Assembly: GCA_023384095.1 (NCBI GenBank)
Contig: JAHDXT010000004.1
Coordinates: forward strand, 124,001 to 188,000
DNA: 64,000 nt
Source: Hyphomicrobiaceae bacterium
Lineage (GTDB): Bacteria > Pseudomonadota > Alphaproteobacteria > Rhizobiales > Hyphomicrobiaceae
Reading direction: 5' to 3'
Part shown: positions 10,314 to 19,479 of the stretch, piece after piece
Position numbering within the stretch: position 1 is the first letter of the stretch
Layout of the letters: each line of letters begins with the position of its first letter
Notes under the pieces: model-generated
What the model saw: the letters and a program-made list of their open reading frames with translations, nothing else
Databases searched by the model: none
What the model was told of the DNA's origin: nothing
Made by a program: the position numbers and the translations under genes

Positions 10314-10643
10314 TGTTTTGTTTCCTGCAATTTGGCGCCCAGGCAGCAGAGATGGATGTCAAGCAACCTGCTGCCCTCCTCGGCCAGACTGAAATTCCGC
10401 CCAGAAACCGACCAGCGCAGCTAGGTGCCCTGCACGAGGTCGATGATCAGCAAAGCACATCCGCGGCCTCGATCTCCGGAGCTGAGAATATTCGGCTGTT
10501 GGCCTGCTGCGATCGGTGTCTTCTCCCGCGCGTGGACCGTTTTCATGGACTCGGCCGAAAATGATCCGCAGAGCTTTGTTCCCGATGTGCAGCTCACGGA
10601 CGATTTCGGATTTAGGCTGACCGGTGGGCTTTCTTGTGCGCAT
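10310..10643 (-). pseudogene. TetR-family regulator pseudogene with internal in-frame deletion, frameshift and nonsense codon
   Basis: MRTRKPTGQPKSEIV|RELHIGNKALRIIFG matches residues 1-15 and about 110 onward of the TetR at 16939-17619 (MRVRKPAEERKSEIV...RELHVENRALRVIFAEF); then a frame change to ...LIIDLVQGT*LRWSVSGRNFSLAEEGSRLLDIHLCCLGA. Confidence 0.85.
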
Positions 10644-11314
10644 TAGCTCACCGTTCCCTCTTCCGGATCTGCAACGCCGGATGAATGACTCGCGCCGCCT
10701 CCAGGCTCCAGTAAAATGCAGCGCAGGAGCTCATCGAGCGGAGCCCATGCCCCTTCGCCGGAGTCGCCCTGGGCCTCGTCCAGCGACCAGCTTACGACCC
10801 TGCCCTGAAGTGCATCGATGATGCGCTGGGCTGCGCCCTCCGGATCGAGATTTCGTGGAAACTGACCGGCGCGAATGGCGTCGCGAATGATGCTGCATAG
10901 GAGCGCTCTAAAATGCACTCGTAAGGCAATTATTCCTTCCCTGAAGGCTGGATTGGCCCCACGGAGGCTCTGTCCGTGCAGAACCCCTTGCAGCGCGGGT
11001 AAGCGCATGATCAGGCCGACCTGGATGGCGAGCAACGCGCGCAGCCGCTCAGCTGGTGACTGCCCACTTGCCAGGACGGGCTGCCAAGCCTCGATCATGC
11101 GCTGTTCGATGAAATCGGCGGTCAGGCGCCACAGGTCATCCACTGTCGGGCAGTAGCGGACCATCGCGGCACGGGTGATCCCGGCTGCCTTCACGACGTC
11201 GGAGCTGGTGACGTTGTCCAAGCCATGCTCGACAATCAGCCGCAGCATTGTCTTGGCGAGGTGCTCCTGAGCCGTCTCGCTTCGCTGTGTGCGCTTCTGA
11301 AACATGACGTTCAC
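10643..11314 (-). CDS. TetR/AcrR-family transcriptional regulator (paralog of 17496-18287)
   Basis: N-terminal HTH (AGITRAAMVRYCPTVDDLWRLTADFIEQRM); near-identical layout to the ORF at 17496-18287; stop overlaps the start of the TetR pseudogene (TAATG). Confidence 0.85.
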   Translation of the reverse strand: MNVMFQKRTQRSETAQEHLAKTMLRLIVEHGLDNVTSSDVVKAAGITRAAMVRYCPTVDDLWRLTADFIEQRMIEAWQPVLASGQSPAERLRALLAIQVGLIMRLPALQGVLHGQSLRGANPAFREGIIALRVHFRALLCSIIRDAIRAGQFPRNLDPEGAAQRIIDALQGRVVSWSLDEAQGDSGEGAWAPLDELLRCILLEPGGGASHSSGVADPEEGTVS

Positions 11315-11325
11315 AGTCTCACATC

Positions 11326-11352
11326 AAGTTAGTGATTATTCACTTACTAAAT
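11326..11352. promoter_or_regulatory. Putative TetR operator
   Basis: AAGTTAGTGATTATTCACTTACTAAAT contains AGTGA-N4-TCACT dyad, directly upstream of the TetR gene; shares CATCAAGTTAG with the site at 18286. Confidence 0.5.
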
Positions 11353-11754
11353 GATCGCGATAAGCTTCGTCAACTGTTATCTGTGTGCGTGCCTTCACTG
11401 CGCTTACGACGCCGCACACCACGAGCATCGCTGACAGCAAAGAGCTCGCCGGAGTTGGCACGAAAATCGAGTGATGTGTTTCGTCGAGCTGTCCGTGATC
11501 CAATCGCTCTGCCGGTGATCAGAATTGCGGTCCTGGCATTTCGCTGAAGCCGACTAGATTCACCCCTGAAACGCCTGGCGCTGTCGAAGCCTGATCTCCC
11601 GAGCGAGAAATCCACGGTCAGCACGCTGAGGAGGAGAACAAGGCGGTATCCGCCTCTCAGCCACTGACATGGATGCAGGAACCCTGTCCGGCTGGCGATC
11701 GCCGTTTTTCGCGGTTACCTCGGAAGATCGAGTTCCCGTCCGAATTCACGGGAC

Positions 11755-12885
11755 TCAAGACAGGGTCTTGCGGAAACGGCTCGCTGCGAGCCACAGCAGG
11801 GCAACACCCAATACCGCAAGCGCGAGCATCTGCGGCCAAAGGATCTCCGGGCCGACGCCCTTGAGAAAGATGCCGCGCACCACGACGAGGAAATAGCGGA
11901 GCGGGTTGAGATAGGTGAGCCACTGAATCACCTCGGGCATGTTGGCGATCGGGAACATGAATCCGGAGAGCAGCACGGCGGGAAAATAGAAGAAGAACGC
12001 GCTCATCATCGCCTGCTGCTGCGTGCGGCTCACTGTCGAGATCAGCAGCCCGATGCCGAGGGTGGTCATCAGGTAGAGTGCCGTCGCGAAGAAGAGCAGT
12101 GCGAGGCTGCCGTGAACGGGCACACCGAACCAGAAGACGCCGACCACCGTGACCAGGACCACGTCGAGGAAGCCGATCAGCGCAAAGGGAATGGTCTTTC
12201 CTAGGATGAACTCCGAAGGCGTGATCGGCGTGACCATGATCTGCTCGATCGTGCCGATCTCCTTCTCGCGCACGACGGCCATGCTGGTCAGCATGAGCGT
12301 GATCAGCATGACAACGATGGCGATGACGCCGGGGACGTAGAAATTGCGGCTTTCCAGATTGTCGTTAAACCAGGCGCGGGTTGCGAGCTCCACGCGTCCC
12401 GGCCTCTGGAATGAGCCTTTGACGTGCGTAAAGCGCGTGATCAGGACCTTTTGCGACAATTCCTTGGTGATTTTCGCGCTGTAATCGAGGACGACCCCGG
12501 CGGTATTCGAATCCGTGCCGTCCACGATCAGTTGCAGCTCGGCCGTGCGCCCCGCCCGCAACGCATTTCCGAAGCCTTTGTTCATCTGCAGGACGGCGCT
12601 GACCTTGCCGCGGTCCAAGAGCGCGCGGACACGCTCGCGACTGTCGACGTTTTCGACGACCTCGAAATAGCCCGACTTTACGAACCGGGCGACCAGCTCG
12701 CGGCTCGCCACGCTGTTGTCGAGGTCATAGACGGCGGTGGCGATGGTGTTGACGTCGAGCGACACCGCGTATCCGAACACCAGCACCTGCAGCACCGGCA
12801 TCACGAAAATGATGCCGCGCATCTTCGGGTCGCGAAAGACCTGGATGAACTCCTTGATCAGCATATGCTTGATGCGCTCGAACAT
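11755..12885 (-). CDS. ABC-2 type transporter permease (YbhR-like)
   Basis: MLIKEFIQVFRDPKMRGIIFVMPVLQVLVFGYAVSLDVNTI; ABC2 membrane C-terminal half. Confidence 0.88.
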   Translation of the reverse strand: MFERIKHMLIKEFIQVFRDPKMRGIIFVMPVLQVLVFGYAVSLDVNTIATAVYDLDNSVASRELVARFVKSGYFEVVENVDSRERVRALLDRGKVSAVLQMNKGFGNALRAGRTAELQLIVDGTDSNTAGVVLDYSAKITKELSQKVLITRFTHVKGSFQRPGRVELATRAWFNDNLESRNFYVPGVIAIVVMLITLMLTSMAVVREKEIGTIEQIMVTPITPSEFILGKTIPFALIGFLDVVLVTVVGVFWFGVPVHGSLALLFFATALYLMTTLGIGLLISTVSRTQQQAMMSAFFFYFPAVLLSGFMFPIANMPEVIQWLTYLNPLRYFLVVVRGIFLKGVGPEILWPQMLALAVLGVALLWLAASRFRKTLS

Positions 12886-12888
12886 GGG

Positions 12889-14022
12889 CTAGACCAGCTT
12901 CTTGCGGAAACGGCGGTTGGCGAGCAGCACCAAGGCGAGGCCGAACACCACGAGCAGGCCGGCCTCCAGCATCAGGACTTCGAGCCCGACGCCCTTGAGG
13001 TAGATGCCCTTGAGCATCGTCACGAAATATGAGGCCGGGACCAGGCGGGTGAGCGCCTGGATCGGCACCGGCATGTTGGCGATCGCGTACATGAACCCGG
13101 AGAGCAGGAACGAGGGCAGAAACGTCAGCACCATGGCGAGCTGGCTGGCCAGGAGCTGGCCGCGGGCGAGAATGCTGATCAGCATGCCGAGCGAGAGGGC
13201 GCCGGCAAGAAAGATCGCGGCCATGGCGAAAAGGAGTGCGGGCGAGCCGCGCAGCGGCACATCGAACAGGAATTCGCCCATCACGACGGCAAGGGCGACA
13301 TCGAGCATGCCGATGCCGAAATAGGGCAACAGCTTGCCAAGGATCAGCTCGTTGCTCCTGACCGGCGTCGCGATCAGCTGCTCCATGGTGCCGTGCTCCC
13401 ATTCGCGCGCGATGGTGAGCGAGGTGAGCAGCGCTGCGATCACCATCATGATCACGGCGATCAGCCCGGGGATGATGTAGTTTTTCGATTCGAGGTCGGC
13501 GTTGAACCAGGCACGCGCGCGCAGATCGACGGGCGGGTGCACGACCTGCCCCGTCGCCCGGCGGATTTCGCGCAATGCCACCTCCCGGGAATAGGTGAAC
13601 GCCACCACGTCCAGATAGCCCATGGCGATGGTGGCGGTGTTGGGGTCACTGCCGTCCACGATCGCCTGGACGGGGGCCACTCTCCCCGACTCGATGCGGC
13701 CGGCAAAATCCGTCGGGATGACCAGCGCGACGAGGGCCTGTCCGGAGTCGATCGCCCGCTCCACCTGTCTGTAGCTGCTGACGTGGTCAACGATGGAGAA
13801 GTAGCGGGACCCGTCGAAGCGGCTGATGAACTCACGGCTCTCATGCGAGGCGCTTTGATCCCAGACGATCGTCGGCACATTGTCGACATCGAGCGACAGC
13901 GCGTAGCCGAACAGAAGCAGCAGCAGCATGGGGATGGCGATCGCCATGCCGAGGCTGCGCGGATCGCGGAGAATATGGATCGCCTCCTTGCGCGCGATGG
14001 CCCAAACGCGAAACGGCTTCAT
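12889..14022 (-). CDS. ABC-2 type transporter permease (YbhS-like)
   Basis: MKPFRVWAIARKEAIHILRDPRSLGMAIAIPMLLLLLFGYALSLDVDNVPTIVWD; start chosen at the internal Met. Confidence 0.87.
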   Translation of the reverse strand: MKPFRVWAIARKEAIHILRDPRSLGMAIAIPMLLLLLFGYALSLDVDNVPTIVWDQSASHESREFISRFDGSRYFSIVDHVSSYRQVERAIDSGQALVALVIPTDFAGRIESGRVAPVQAIVDGSDPNTATIAMGYLDVVAFTYSREVALREIRRATGQVVHPPVDLRARAWFNADLESKNYIIPGLIAVIMMVIAALLTSLTIAREWEHGTMEQLIATPVRSNELILGKLLPYFGIGMLDVALAVVMGEFLFDVPLRGSPALLFAMAAIFLAGALSLGMLISILARGQLLASQLAMVLTFLPSFLLSGFMYAIANMPVPIQALTRLVPASYFVTMLKGIYLKGVGLEVLMLEAGLLVVFGLALVLLANRRFRKKLV

Positions 14023-14047
14023 CGCCCAACGTGCAATGCTGCACCCT

Positions 14048-15019
14048 TCATGCTTCGACCTCGGCCGTCTGCTGTGCCCGGTCGCGCGCCTCCACCAGTG
14101 AGACGAAAACATCCTCCAGCGAGGGCGTGATCGGCTCGATTCTGTCGATGCGATACCCCTTGGCCTGGAGCTTTTGCCGTATGGCCGCTGCTGCAGCTTT
14201 GCCGTCGGCCCCCACCACGTGCAGCCCCTTGCCGAACAGTGCCACTTCGCTCACGGCCTCGATGGCCCGGATCTCGGCCATGGCGTCCTGCGGCCGCTCG
14301 CAGACCACGTCGAGCACATCCTCGTGCATCAGCGTGGTCTTGAGCTCGCGGGGAGTGCCGACGGCGATGAGATCCCCGCGGTGAATGAGGCCGATGCGGT
14401 CGCAATACTCCGCTTCCTCCATGTAGTGAGTGGTCACGAACACCGTGACGCCTTGGCCCGACAGCTCGTAGATCAGATCCCAGAAGCGTCGGCGGCTTAA
14501 GGGGTCCACGCCCGACGTCGGCTCGTCGAGGAAGATCACCGGCGGCTCGTGCAGCACGGCGCAGCCAAGCGCGAGGCGCTGCTTCCAGCCCCCGGACAGG
14601 ATCGTCGTGCGCGAGCTGCGATGGTCGGTGAGGCCGGCCATTGCGATCACCCATTCCTTGCGCTCGCGTCGCCTTTCCTTGGGGATGCGATAGATGCCGC
14701 CGTAGAAGTCGATGTTCTCCTCGACCGTCAGGTCCTCGTAGAGCGAGAAGCGCTGGCTCATGTAGCCGATGTGGGCCTTGATCTTCTCCGCCTCGGTCAG
14801 GATGTCGAAGCCGGCGACCGTTCCCCCGCCGCCGCTCGGCGCCAGGATCCCGGTGAGCATGCGGATCGTGGTCGATTTGCCGGATCCGTTGGGACCGAGA
14901 AAGCCGAAGATCTCGCCCTTCGCCACATCGAACGAAACGCGGTTTACTGCAACGAAGCTGCCGAACCGGCGCTCCAGGTCGCGCACCGTCACCGCCGGAC
15001 CCTGCTCAGGCACGCTCAT
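14048..15019 (-). CDS. ABC transporter ATP-binding protein
   Basis: GPNGSGKST Walker A, LSGGWKQRLALG signature, VIFLDEPTSGVD Walker B. Confidence 0.9.
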   Translation of the reverse strand: MSVPEQGPAVTVRDLERRFGSFVAVNRVSFDVAKGEIFGFLGPNGSGKSTTIRMLTGILAPSGGGGTVAGFDILTEAEKIKAHIGYMSQRFSLYEDLTVEENIDFYGGIYRIPKERRRERKEWVIAMAGLTDHRSSRTTILSGGWKQRLALGCAVLHEPPVIFLDEPTSGVDPLSRRRFWDLIYELSGQGVTVFVTTHYMEEAEYCDRIGLIHRGDLIAVGTPRELKTTLMHEDVLDVVCERPQDAMAEIRAIEAVSEVALFGKGLHVVGADGKAAAAAIRQKLQAKGYRIDRIEPITPSLEDVFVSLVEARDRAQQTAEVEA

Positions 15020-15941
15020 GCCCGGCCTCCCTGGACAGGACCGAGACGAAGACATCCTCGAGCGATGGCTCGATCGTGCGAATGCTCTCGACAGCGAGTC
15101 CCTGGCCCTGCAGGATGTCTGCGACCTCCGTCATCACGGCATCGGGGCTCTGGGCGACGACGTGGACACGATCGCCGAACAGGCCGATGCTCTCGGCCCG
15201 TAGCCATTTCCGCAGGAGCTCGACGGCGCGGCGGGATTGGGTCGTGCGAATCTCGATCAGCGAGCCGCGCATCAGCCCCTTGATCTCGTCCGGCGTCCCG
15301 ACGGCGATGAGCCGTCCGGTGTGCATGAGGGCCACGCGACTGCACCGCTCGGCCTCGTCGAGGTAGGCGGTCGAGACGAAAATGGTCACCTTCTCGCGCA
15401 GGAGCTGATAGAGGATTCGCCAGAAGTCGCGGCGGGAGACCGGATCGACGCCGTTGGTCGGCTCGTCCAGGAAGAGCACCTTGGGCGTATGGATGAGGGC
15501 GCAGGCGAGACCGAGCTTCTGCTTCATGCCGCCCGACAGCTTACCGGCCTGACGCTTCTTGAACGGCGTCAGGTTGCTGAAGGCGAGCAGCTCCTCGATG
15601 CGTGCGTCGCGGCCCTTGCGCGGCATGCCGTAGAGGTCGGCGTAGAAGTCGATGTTCTCCAGGACCGTGAGATCGGGATAGAGCCCGAAACGCTGGCTCA
15701 TATAGGCGATATCGTCTTTGACGGCTTCGGCCTCGCGAACGACGTGGCGGCCGGCAACCCAGGCGTCTCCCGCCGTCGGGTCCATGATCCCGGTCAAGAG
15801 GCGCATGGTCGTCGTCTTGCCGGCCCCGTCCGGGCCGACCAGGCCGAAAATCTCCCCCTCCTCGACCGAGAGCGTCAGCTCGTCGACCGCCACCAGGTCG
15901 CCGAACGCCTTCGAGAGCCCTTCTGCCTTTATCGCAGGCAT
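15006..15941 (-). CDS. ABC transporter ATP-binding protein
   Basis: GPDGAGKTT Walker A, LSGGMKQKLGLA, VLFLDEPTNGVDPVSRRDFW; overlaps the next ATPase gene by 14 bp. Together they resemble a split YbhF. Confidence 0.9.
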   Translation of the reverse strand: MPAIKAEGLSKAFGDLVAVDELTLSVEEGEIFGLVGPDGAGKTTTMRLLTGIMDPTAGDAWVAGRHVVREAEAVKDDIAYMSQRFGLYPDLTVLENIDFYADLYGMPRKGRDARIEELLAFSNLTPFKKRQAGKLSGGMKQKLGLACALIHTPKVLFLDEPTNGVDPVSRRDFWRILYQLLREKVTIFVSTAYLDEAERCSRVALMHTGRLIAVGTPDEIKGLMRGSLIEIRTTQSRRAVELLRKWLRAESIGLFGDRVHVVAQSPDAVMTEVADILQGQGLAVESIRTIEPSLEDVFVSVLSREAGHERA

Positions 15942-16942
15942 GGCGGGTCTCCTTCGCCGAGCCAGATATCCGCGTCGGCCGGCATGCCGGGCTTGAGCTC
16001 GAGCTCCGGGTTGGGGACATCGATCTTGACGCGGTAGACGAGCTTCACGCGCTCCTCCGACGTTTGCACGTTCTTGGGCGTGAACTCGGCTTCGGAGGCG
16101 ATGAACGACACCCGCCCCCGATAGACCTTGCCCCGATAGGTGTCGGTCGTCACGCAAACCGGCTGGCCGAGCTTGACGCGGCCAAGGTCCGTCTCGTTGA
16201 CGTAGGCACGCAGCCATGCGTTCTCGAGGTCGCCAACGGTGACCACCGGCACACCGGGCACGACGTATTCGCCGGCCTCGACGTTCTCCGACAGCACGAT
16301 GCCCGAGATCGGCGACTCGAGCGTTGCGTAGTCGAGCCGGGTCTTGGCGATCGCGAGACTTTGCTTGACCTGCTCCAGGCGCGCGCGGGCGCGCGCAATC
16401 TCCTCCTGGCGCGGGCCCTCCTCGGCAAGCTTCAGCCGCTCCTCGGCCTCCGCGACCTGGCTCTTGGCGACCTCGTGGTCCGCTTTGGCCTGGTCATAGA
16501 GTTGCTGAGAAATGACCTTGCGTGCGAGGAGCTCCTTCCGCCGTTCGTACTCCGCCGCCAGCCGCTCGAGATTGGCCTCGGCGTGGCGGACGGCGGCGCG
16601 GGCGACGGCGATCTCCTGCGGGCGGGAGCCGGCCTCCAGCGCCGCCAGCTCGGCGGCGAAGGCCCGTGCCTCAGCCTCGCGCAGGGCCACCTCCTGAGCG
16701 AGCTCCGTGCTCTCGAGCCGTGCTATGAGCTGCTCGGCCTCGACGGGCTCTCCCTCGGATACCCGGCGCGCTTCAACCCAGCCAGGAATGCGAAAGCTCA
16801 CCTCGACATCCGTCACCTCGACGTTGCCCGACACCCGCAGCAAATCGGTCGCCGGCTGGGGCCTGAGCTGAAAATAGGCAAAGGCGGCCGCAGCGCCGGC
16901 GGCGGCGATGAGGGCGGGAATGATCAGCCGGCGCCTGCTCAT
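15929..16942 (-). CDS. HlyD-family secretion adaptor (YbhG-like)
   Basis: Single N-terminal TM and HlyD biotinyl-lipoyl/coiled-coil domain; overlaps the ABC gene. Confidence 0.88.
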   Translation of the reverse strand: MSRRRLIIPALIAAAGAAAAFAYFQLRPQPATDLLRVSGNVEVTDVEVSFRIPGWVEARRVSEGEPVEAEQLIARLESTELAQEVALREAEARAFAAELAALEAGSRPQEIAVARAAVRHAEANLERLAAEYERRKELLARKVISQQLYDQAKADHEVAKSQVAEAEERLKLAEEGPRQEEIARARARLEQVKQSLAIAKTRLDYATLESPISGIVLSENVEAGEYVVPGVPVVTVGDLENAWLRAYVNETDLGRVKLGQPVCVTTDTYRGKVYRGRVSFIASEAEFTPKNVQTSEERVKLVYRVKIDVPNPELELKPGMPADADIWLGEGDPPCLR

Positions 16943-17619
16943 GGGGAGCCCTCACCAGCGTTGCCGCCCCCGCTCATCCGCCGCTTGCGCGCCTGCCGTT
17001 CGGCTGCCGCGGCGCCCACGGGCGCAACCGCTCCGAGACCGGAAAGTTGCAGGCTGAGCAGCCGCTCGGCCTCCGTCGGGAGATCGAAATTGCGACCGCT
17101 CACCGACCAGCGCAGGACAAGCCCCTGGACGAGACCGATGACGAGAAAGGCGGCGTCCGCAGCATCGAAATCGCCGCCCAGCGTGCCATTGCGCTGCGCC
17201 GCTGCGATCAGCCGCTCGATGCGCAGATGAAAGCTCTTCATGAACTCGGCGAAGATGACGCGCAGTGCCCGGTTCTCGACGTGAAGCTCGCGCGAGAACA
17301 GAATGGCCGGAATTGCGGGCACCGACTGGATCAGCCTGAGCTGCGCGGCCACGATGCCGTGCAACTGGGCAACCGGCTCGGCCGGTTGCCGCTCGACGGC
17401 AAGCCAGCGCTGCTGGAATTTCTCTCCAATGCGCGTTGCGACCGCTTCCCATAAATCCTGCTTCTTCGGAAAGTGGCGGAAGAGGGCCGCTTGGGTCAGG
17501 CCAACCGCCTCGGCAATCTGCCCGGTCGCCAGCCGGTCGGGCCCGAGCTTGTCGGCGAGCCGCAAGGTCGCCTCGACGATCTCTGATTTCCGCTCTTCTG
17601 CCGGCTTTCTGACCCGCAT
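16939..17619 (-). CDS. TetR-family regulator (CecR-like by gene context)
   Basis: RKSEIVEATLRLADKLGPDRLATGQIAEAVGLTQAALFRHFPKKQDLWEAV TetR HTH; 4-bp overlap with hlyD. Confidence 0.85.
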   Translation of the reverse strand: MRVRKPAEERKSEIVEATLRLADKLGPDRLATGQIAEAVGLTQAALFRHFPKKQDLWEAVATRIGEKFQQRWLAVERQPAEPVAQLHGIVAAQLRLIQSVPAIPAILFSRELHVENRALRVIFAEFMKSFHLRIERLIAAAQRNGTLGGDFDAADAAFLVIGLVQGLVLRWSVSGRNFDLPTEAERLLSLQLSGLGAVAPVGAAAAERQARKRRMSGGGNAGEGSP

Positions 17620-18287
17620 CGGTCATGCTCCTTGTGTGTGGTTGCGTGCGGCAGCGCCCGGCGCTGCGATCGCCCGCCGCCTCTGGATGTGCCCGCCAGT
17701 GCATCGAGCCTGACCCAGGCCTCCTCGATGACATCGCCGCCCGATGCGTCGAGAGACCAGCTCAGGACCATGCCCTGCAAAGTCTCGGTCAGCCGGCGGG
17801 CAGTCCTTTCCGGGTCGAGGCGTGACGGGAATTGCCCGGCTTCGATCCCTTCGCGCAAGATCTCGCACAGGAGCGCCCTGAAGCGGCTGCGCAATCTGCA
17901 GAGGCCACGCCGTAGCGCCGTGTCGCCGCGATGCAACCTGCGGGAAAACAGCATCTCACGCAGCGCGGGCGTATTCATGATCAGCCCGAGCTGTATCGCG
18001 ACAAGCGAGCGCAGCCGTTCGACCGATGATTGTCCACTCGACAGGATCGGGTCCCACGACGCAGTCATTTGTCGCTCTATGAATTCAGCCGTCGTGCGCC
18101 ACAGGTCGTCCTCCGTCGGGCAATACCGGTCCATGACCGCGCGTGTCGTTCCCATCGTCGTAAGGACGTCGGCAGTGGTGACGTGATCGACACCCATTTC
18201 GGTGACCAGCCGCAGCGTCGTCCTGGCGATCTGGTCCGGGAGCCCGTCGGCCGTTCCTGGTGACCGTGACATCTTTTGCCTCATCAA
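17496..18287 (-). CDS. TetR-family regulator (paralog of 10643-11314), C-terminus possibly frameshifted
   Basis: TTADVLTTMGTTRAVMDRYCPTEDDLWRTTAEFIERQM; the last ~40 codons overlap the next TetR gene out of frame. Confidence 0.75.
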   Translation of the reverse strand: MMRQKMSRSPGTADGLPDQIARTTLRLVTEMGVDHVTTADVLTTMGTTRAVMDRYCPTEDDLWRTTAEFIERQMTASWDPILSSGQSSVERLRSLVAIQLGLIMNTPALREMLFSRRLHRGDTALRRGLCRLRSRFRALLCEILREGIEAGQFPSRLDPERTARRLTETLQGMVLSWSLDASGGDVIEEAWVRLDALAGTSRGGGRSQRRALPHATTHKEHDRCGSESRQKSGNQRSSRRPCGSPTSSGPTGWRPGRLPRRLA

Positions 18288-18309
18288 GTTAGCGTGTGAT
18301 TACTAACTT
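18286..18309. promoter_or_regulatory. Putative TetR operator
   Basis: Perfect inverted repeat AAGTTAG-N10-CTAACTT immediately upstream of the TetR gene. Confidence 0.55.
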
Positions 18310-18626
18310 ACGGCGTGGCCTGCGTCAAGCTTGTTCTTTGATCACTGATGTTCGGGACCCTCGATCTTTTCCGCGATGCGGTTGGCAGCCCAATCCTTAC
18401 GGAGAAGATGTCAACGTGAGGCTTCGCGCTCGCGGACACCAACTACAGCTTTCCGCAATCGAGTTGGAGCGCGTTTGTCGCCTTGAGCTCCGCACTCGCT
18501 GGCGAGCTTGGATCTGCAGTCAGTTTGGGCGGTCCGGTATCGTACGCTTTGCTGGATTGGGAGCGAGCCAGCTTAGAATTGCTTTCTCGACGGGCAAGTC
18601 GGGGCCAGTATGAGATTGGAAGTAAG

Positions 18627-19268
18627 CTATAGGCGCCCTTTGGATTCTCCTTTAATCTCCGATGCACGGAGCGAAATCAGCTTGATCAGGTCATCGACGA
18701 CGAACCGTGACTCCAGAAGCTCCAAACCGCTCTCGGGCACGTGCTGCTCGGTATGGCGGTCGAAACCTGCACCGTAAGCCCACGCCATCCAGGGCTCCCA
18801 CAGACGAGCCAGCGCTGAGCGCAGAGCTCCCTTCGGGCGTACGTACTCGAGCAGCCGCAGAATGCCGCCGGGCTTGAGAACACGTCCGATCTCGCGCAGG
18901 GCCGCAACCTGGCGCTCGTCGGGCAGCACGCAGAACAGGAAGGATGCCACGGCCGCATCGAAGGACCGGTCCGGCATGTCCAGGCGGGTGACGTCCATCC
19001 GGTGAAGCTCGACCGAGCGCCCGAGCTTCCGTGCCCTTCGGGCGGCACGCGCCAGCATTGCCGGGCTCAGATCGATGCCGACGACCTGCGAATCAGGCGG
19101 ATAGAAGGGGATGTTGCGCCCGGTGCCTACGCCAGCATCCAGAATGCGACCCGATACGCCCTGGAAAAGCAGCGGGCGGATGCGGCGATAGCGTCCGTAT
19201 TCGAACGGAAGATCAAGCAAATCATAAAGGGATGCGATCCGCTGGTATCGCTCGAGCGTAGAACGCAT
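18627..19268 (-). CDS. Class I SAM-dependent methyltransferase
   Basis: GRILDAGVGTGRNIPFYP motif I, VVGIDLSPAMLARA; start reassigned to Met at 19268. Confidence 0.85.
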   Translation of the reverse strand: MRSTLERYQRIASLYDLLDLPFEYGRYRRIRPLLFQGVSGRILDAGVGTGRNIPFYPPDSQVVGIDLSPAMLARAARRARKLGRSVELHRMDVTRLDMPDRSFDAAVASFLFCVLPDERQVAALREIGRVLKPGGILRLLEYVRPKGALRSALARLWEPWMAWAYGAGFDRHTEQHVPESGLELLESRFVVDDLIKLISLRASEIKGESKGRL

Positions 19269-19313
19269 TCGAATATCCTCAAAATGAGAGTGTAGGCCAA
19301 GTAAGGTGCGCGA

Positions 19314-19394
19314 CGCCGCTGCCGCCACGCCCGTGGCGATGCTGGTATCGGCCCCCGCCAGCGCCGGCGCGTCGTTGATGCCGAGCGTAAGAGC
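19314..19394 (-). pseudogene. P-type ATPase remnant (hinge region)
   Basis: LTLGINDAPALAGADTSIATGVAAA matches VGDGINDAPALAAADTSIAMGAAGS of the ATPase at 21565-23541; no other P-type domains around it. Confidence 0.75.
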
Positions 19395-19479
19395 AGCGTT
19401 CACCACCCGGAAGGTGCGTGGGAGCAGGCTCGCCCAGACTGGGTTCGATTTGGGAATTCCTCGCCGGGATGCAAGGAAT

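Noticed and set aside
9285-10424. 379-aa plus ORF antisense to the HlyD adaptor
   Set aside because: Antisense shadow with biased composition and no recognisable motifs.
16064-17230. 388-aa plus ORF opposite the HlyD and TetR genes
   Set aside because: Antisense shadow; leucine/arginine-biased, no domain.
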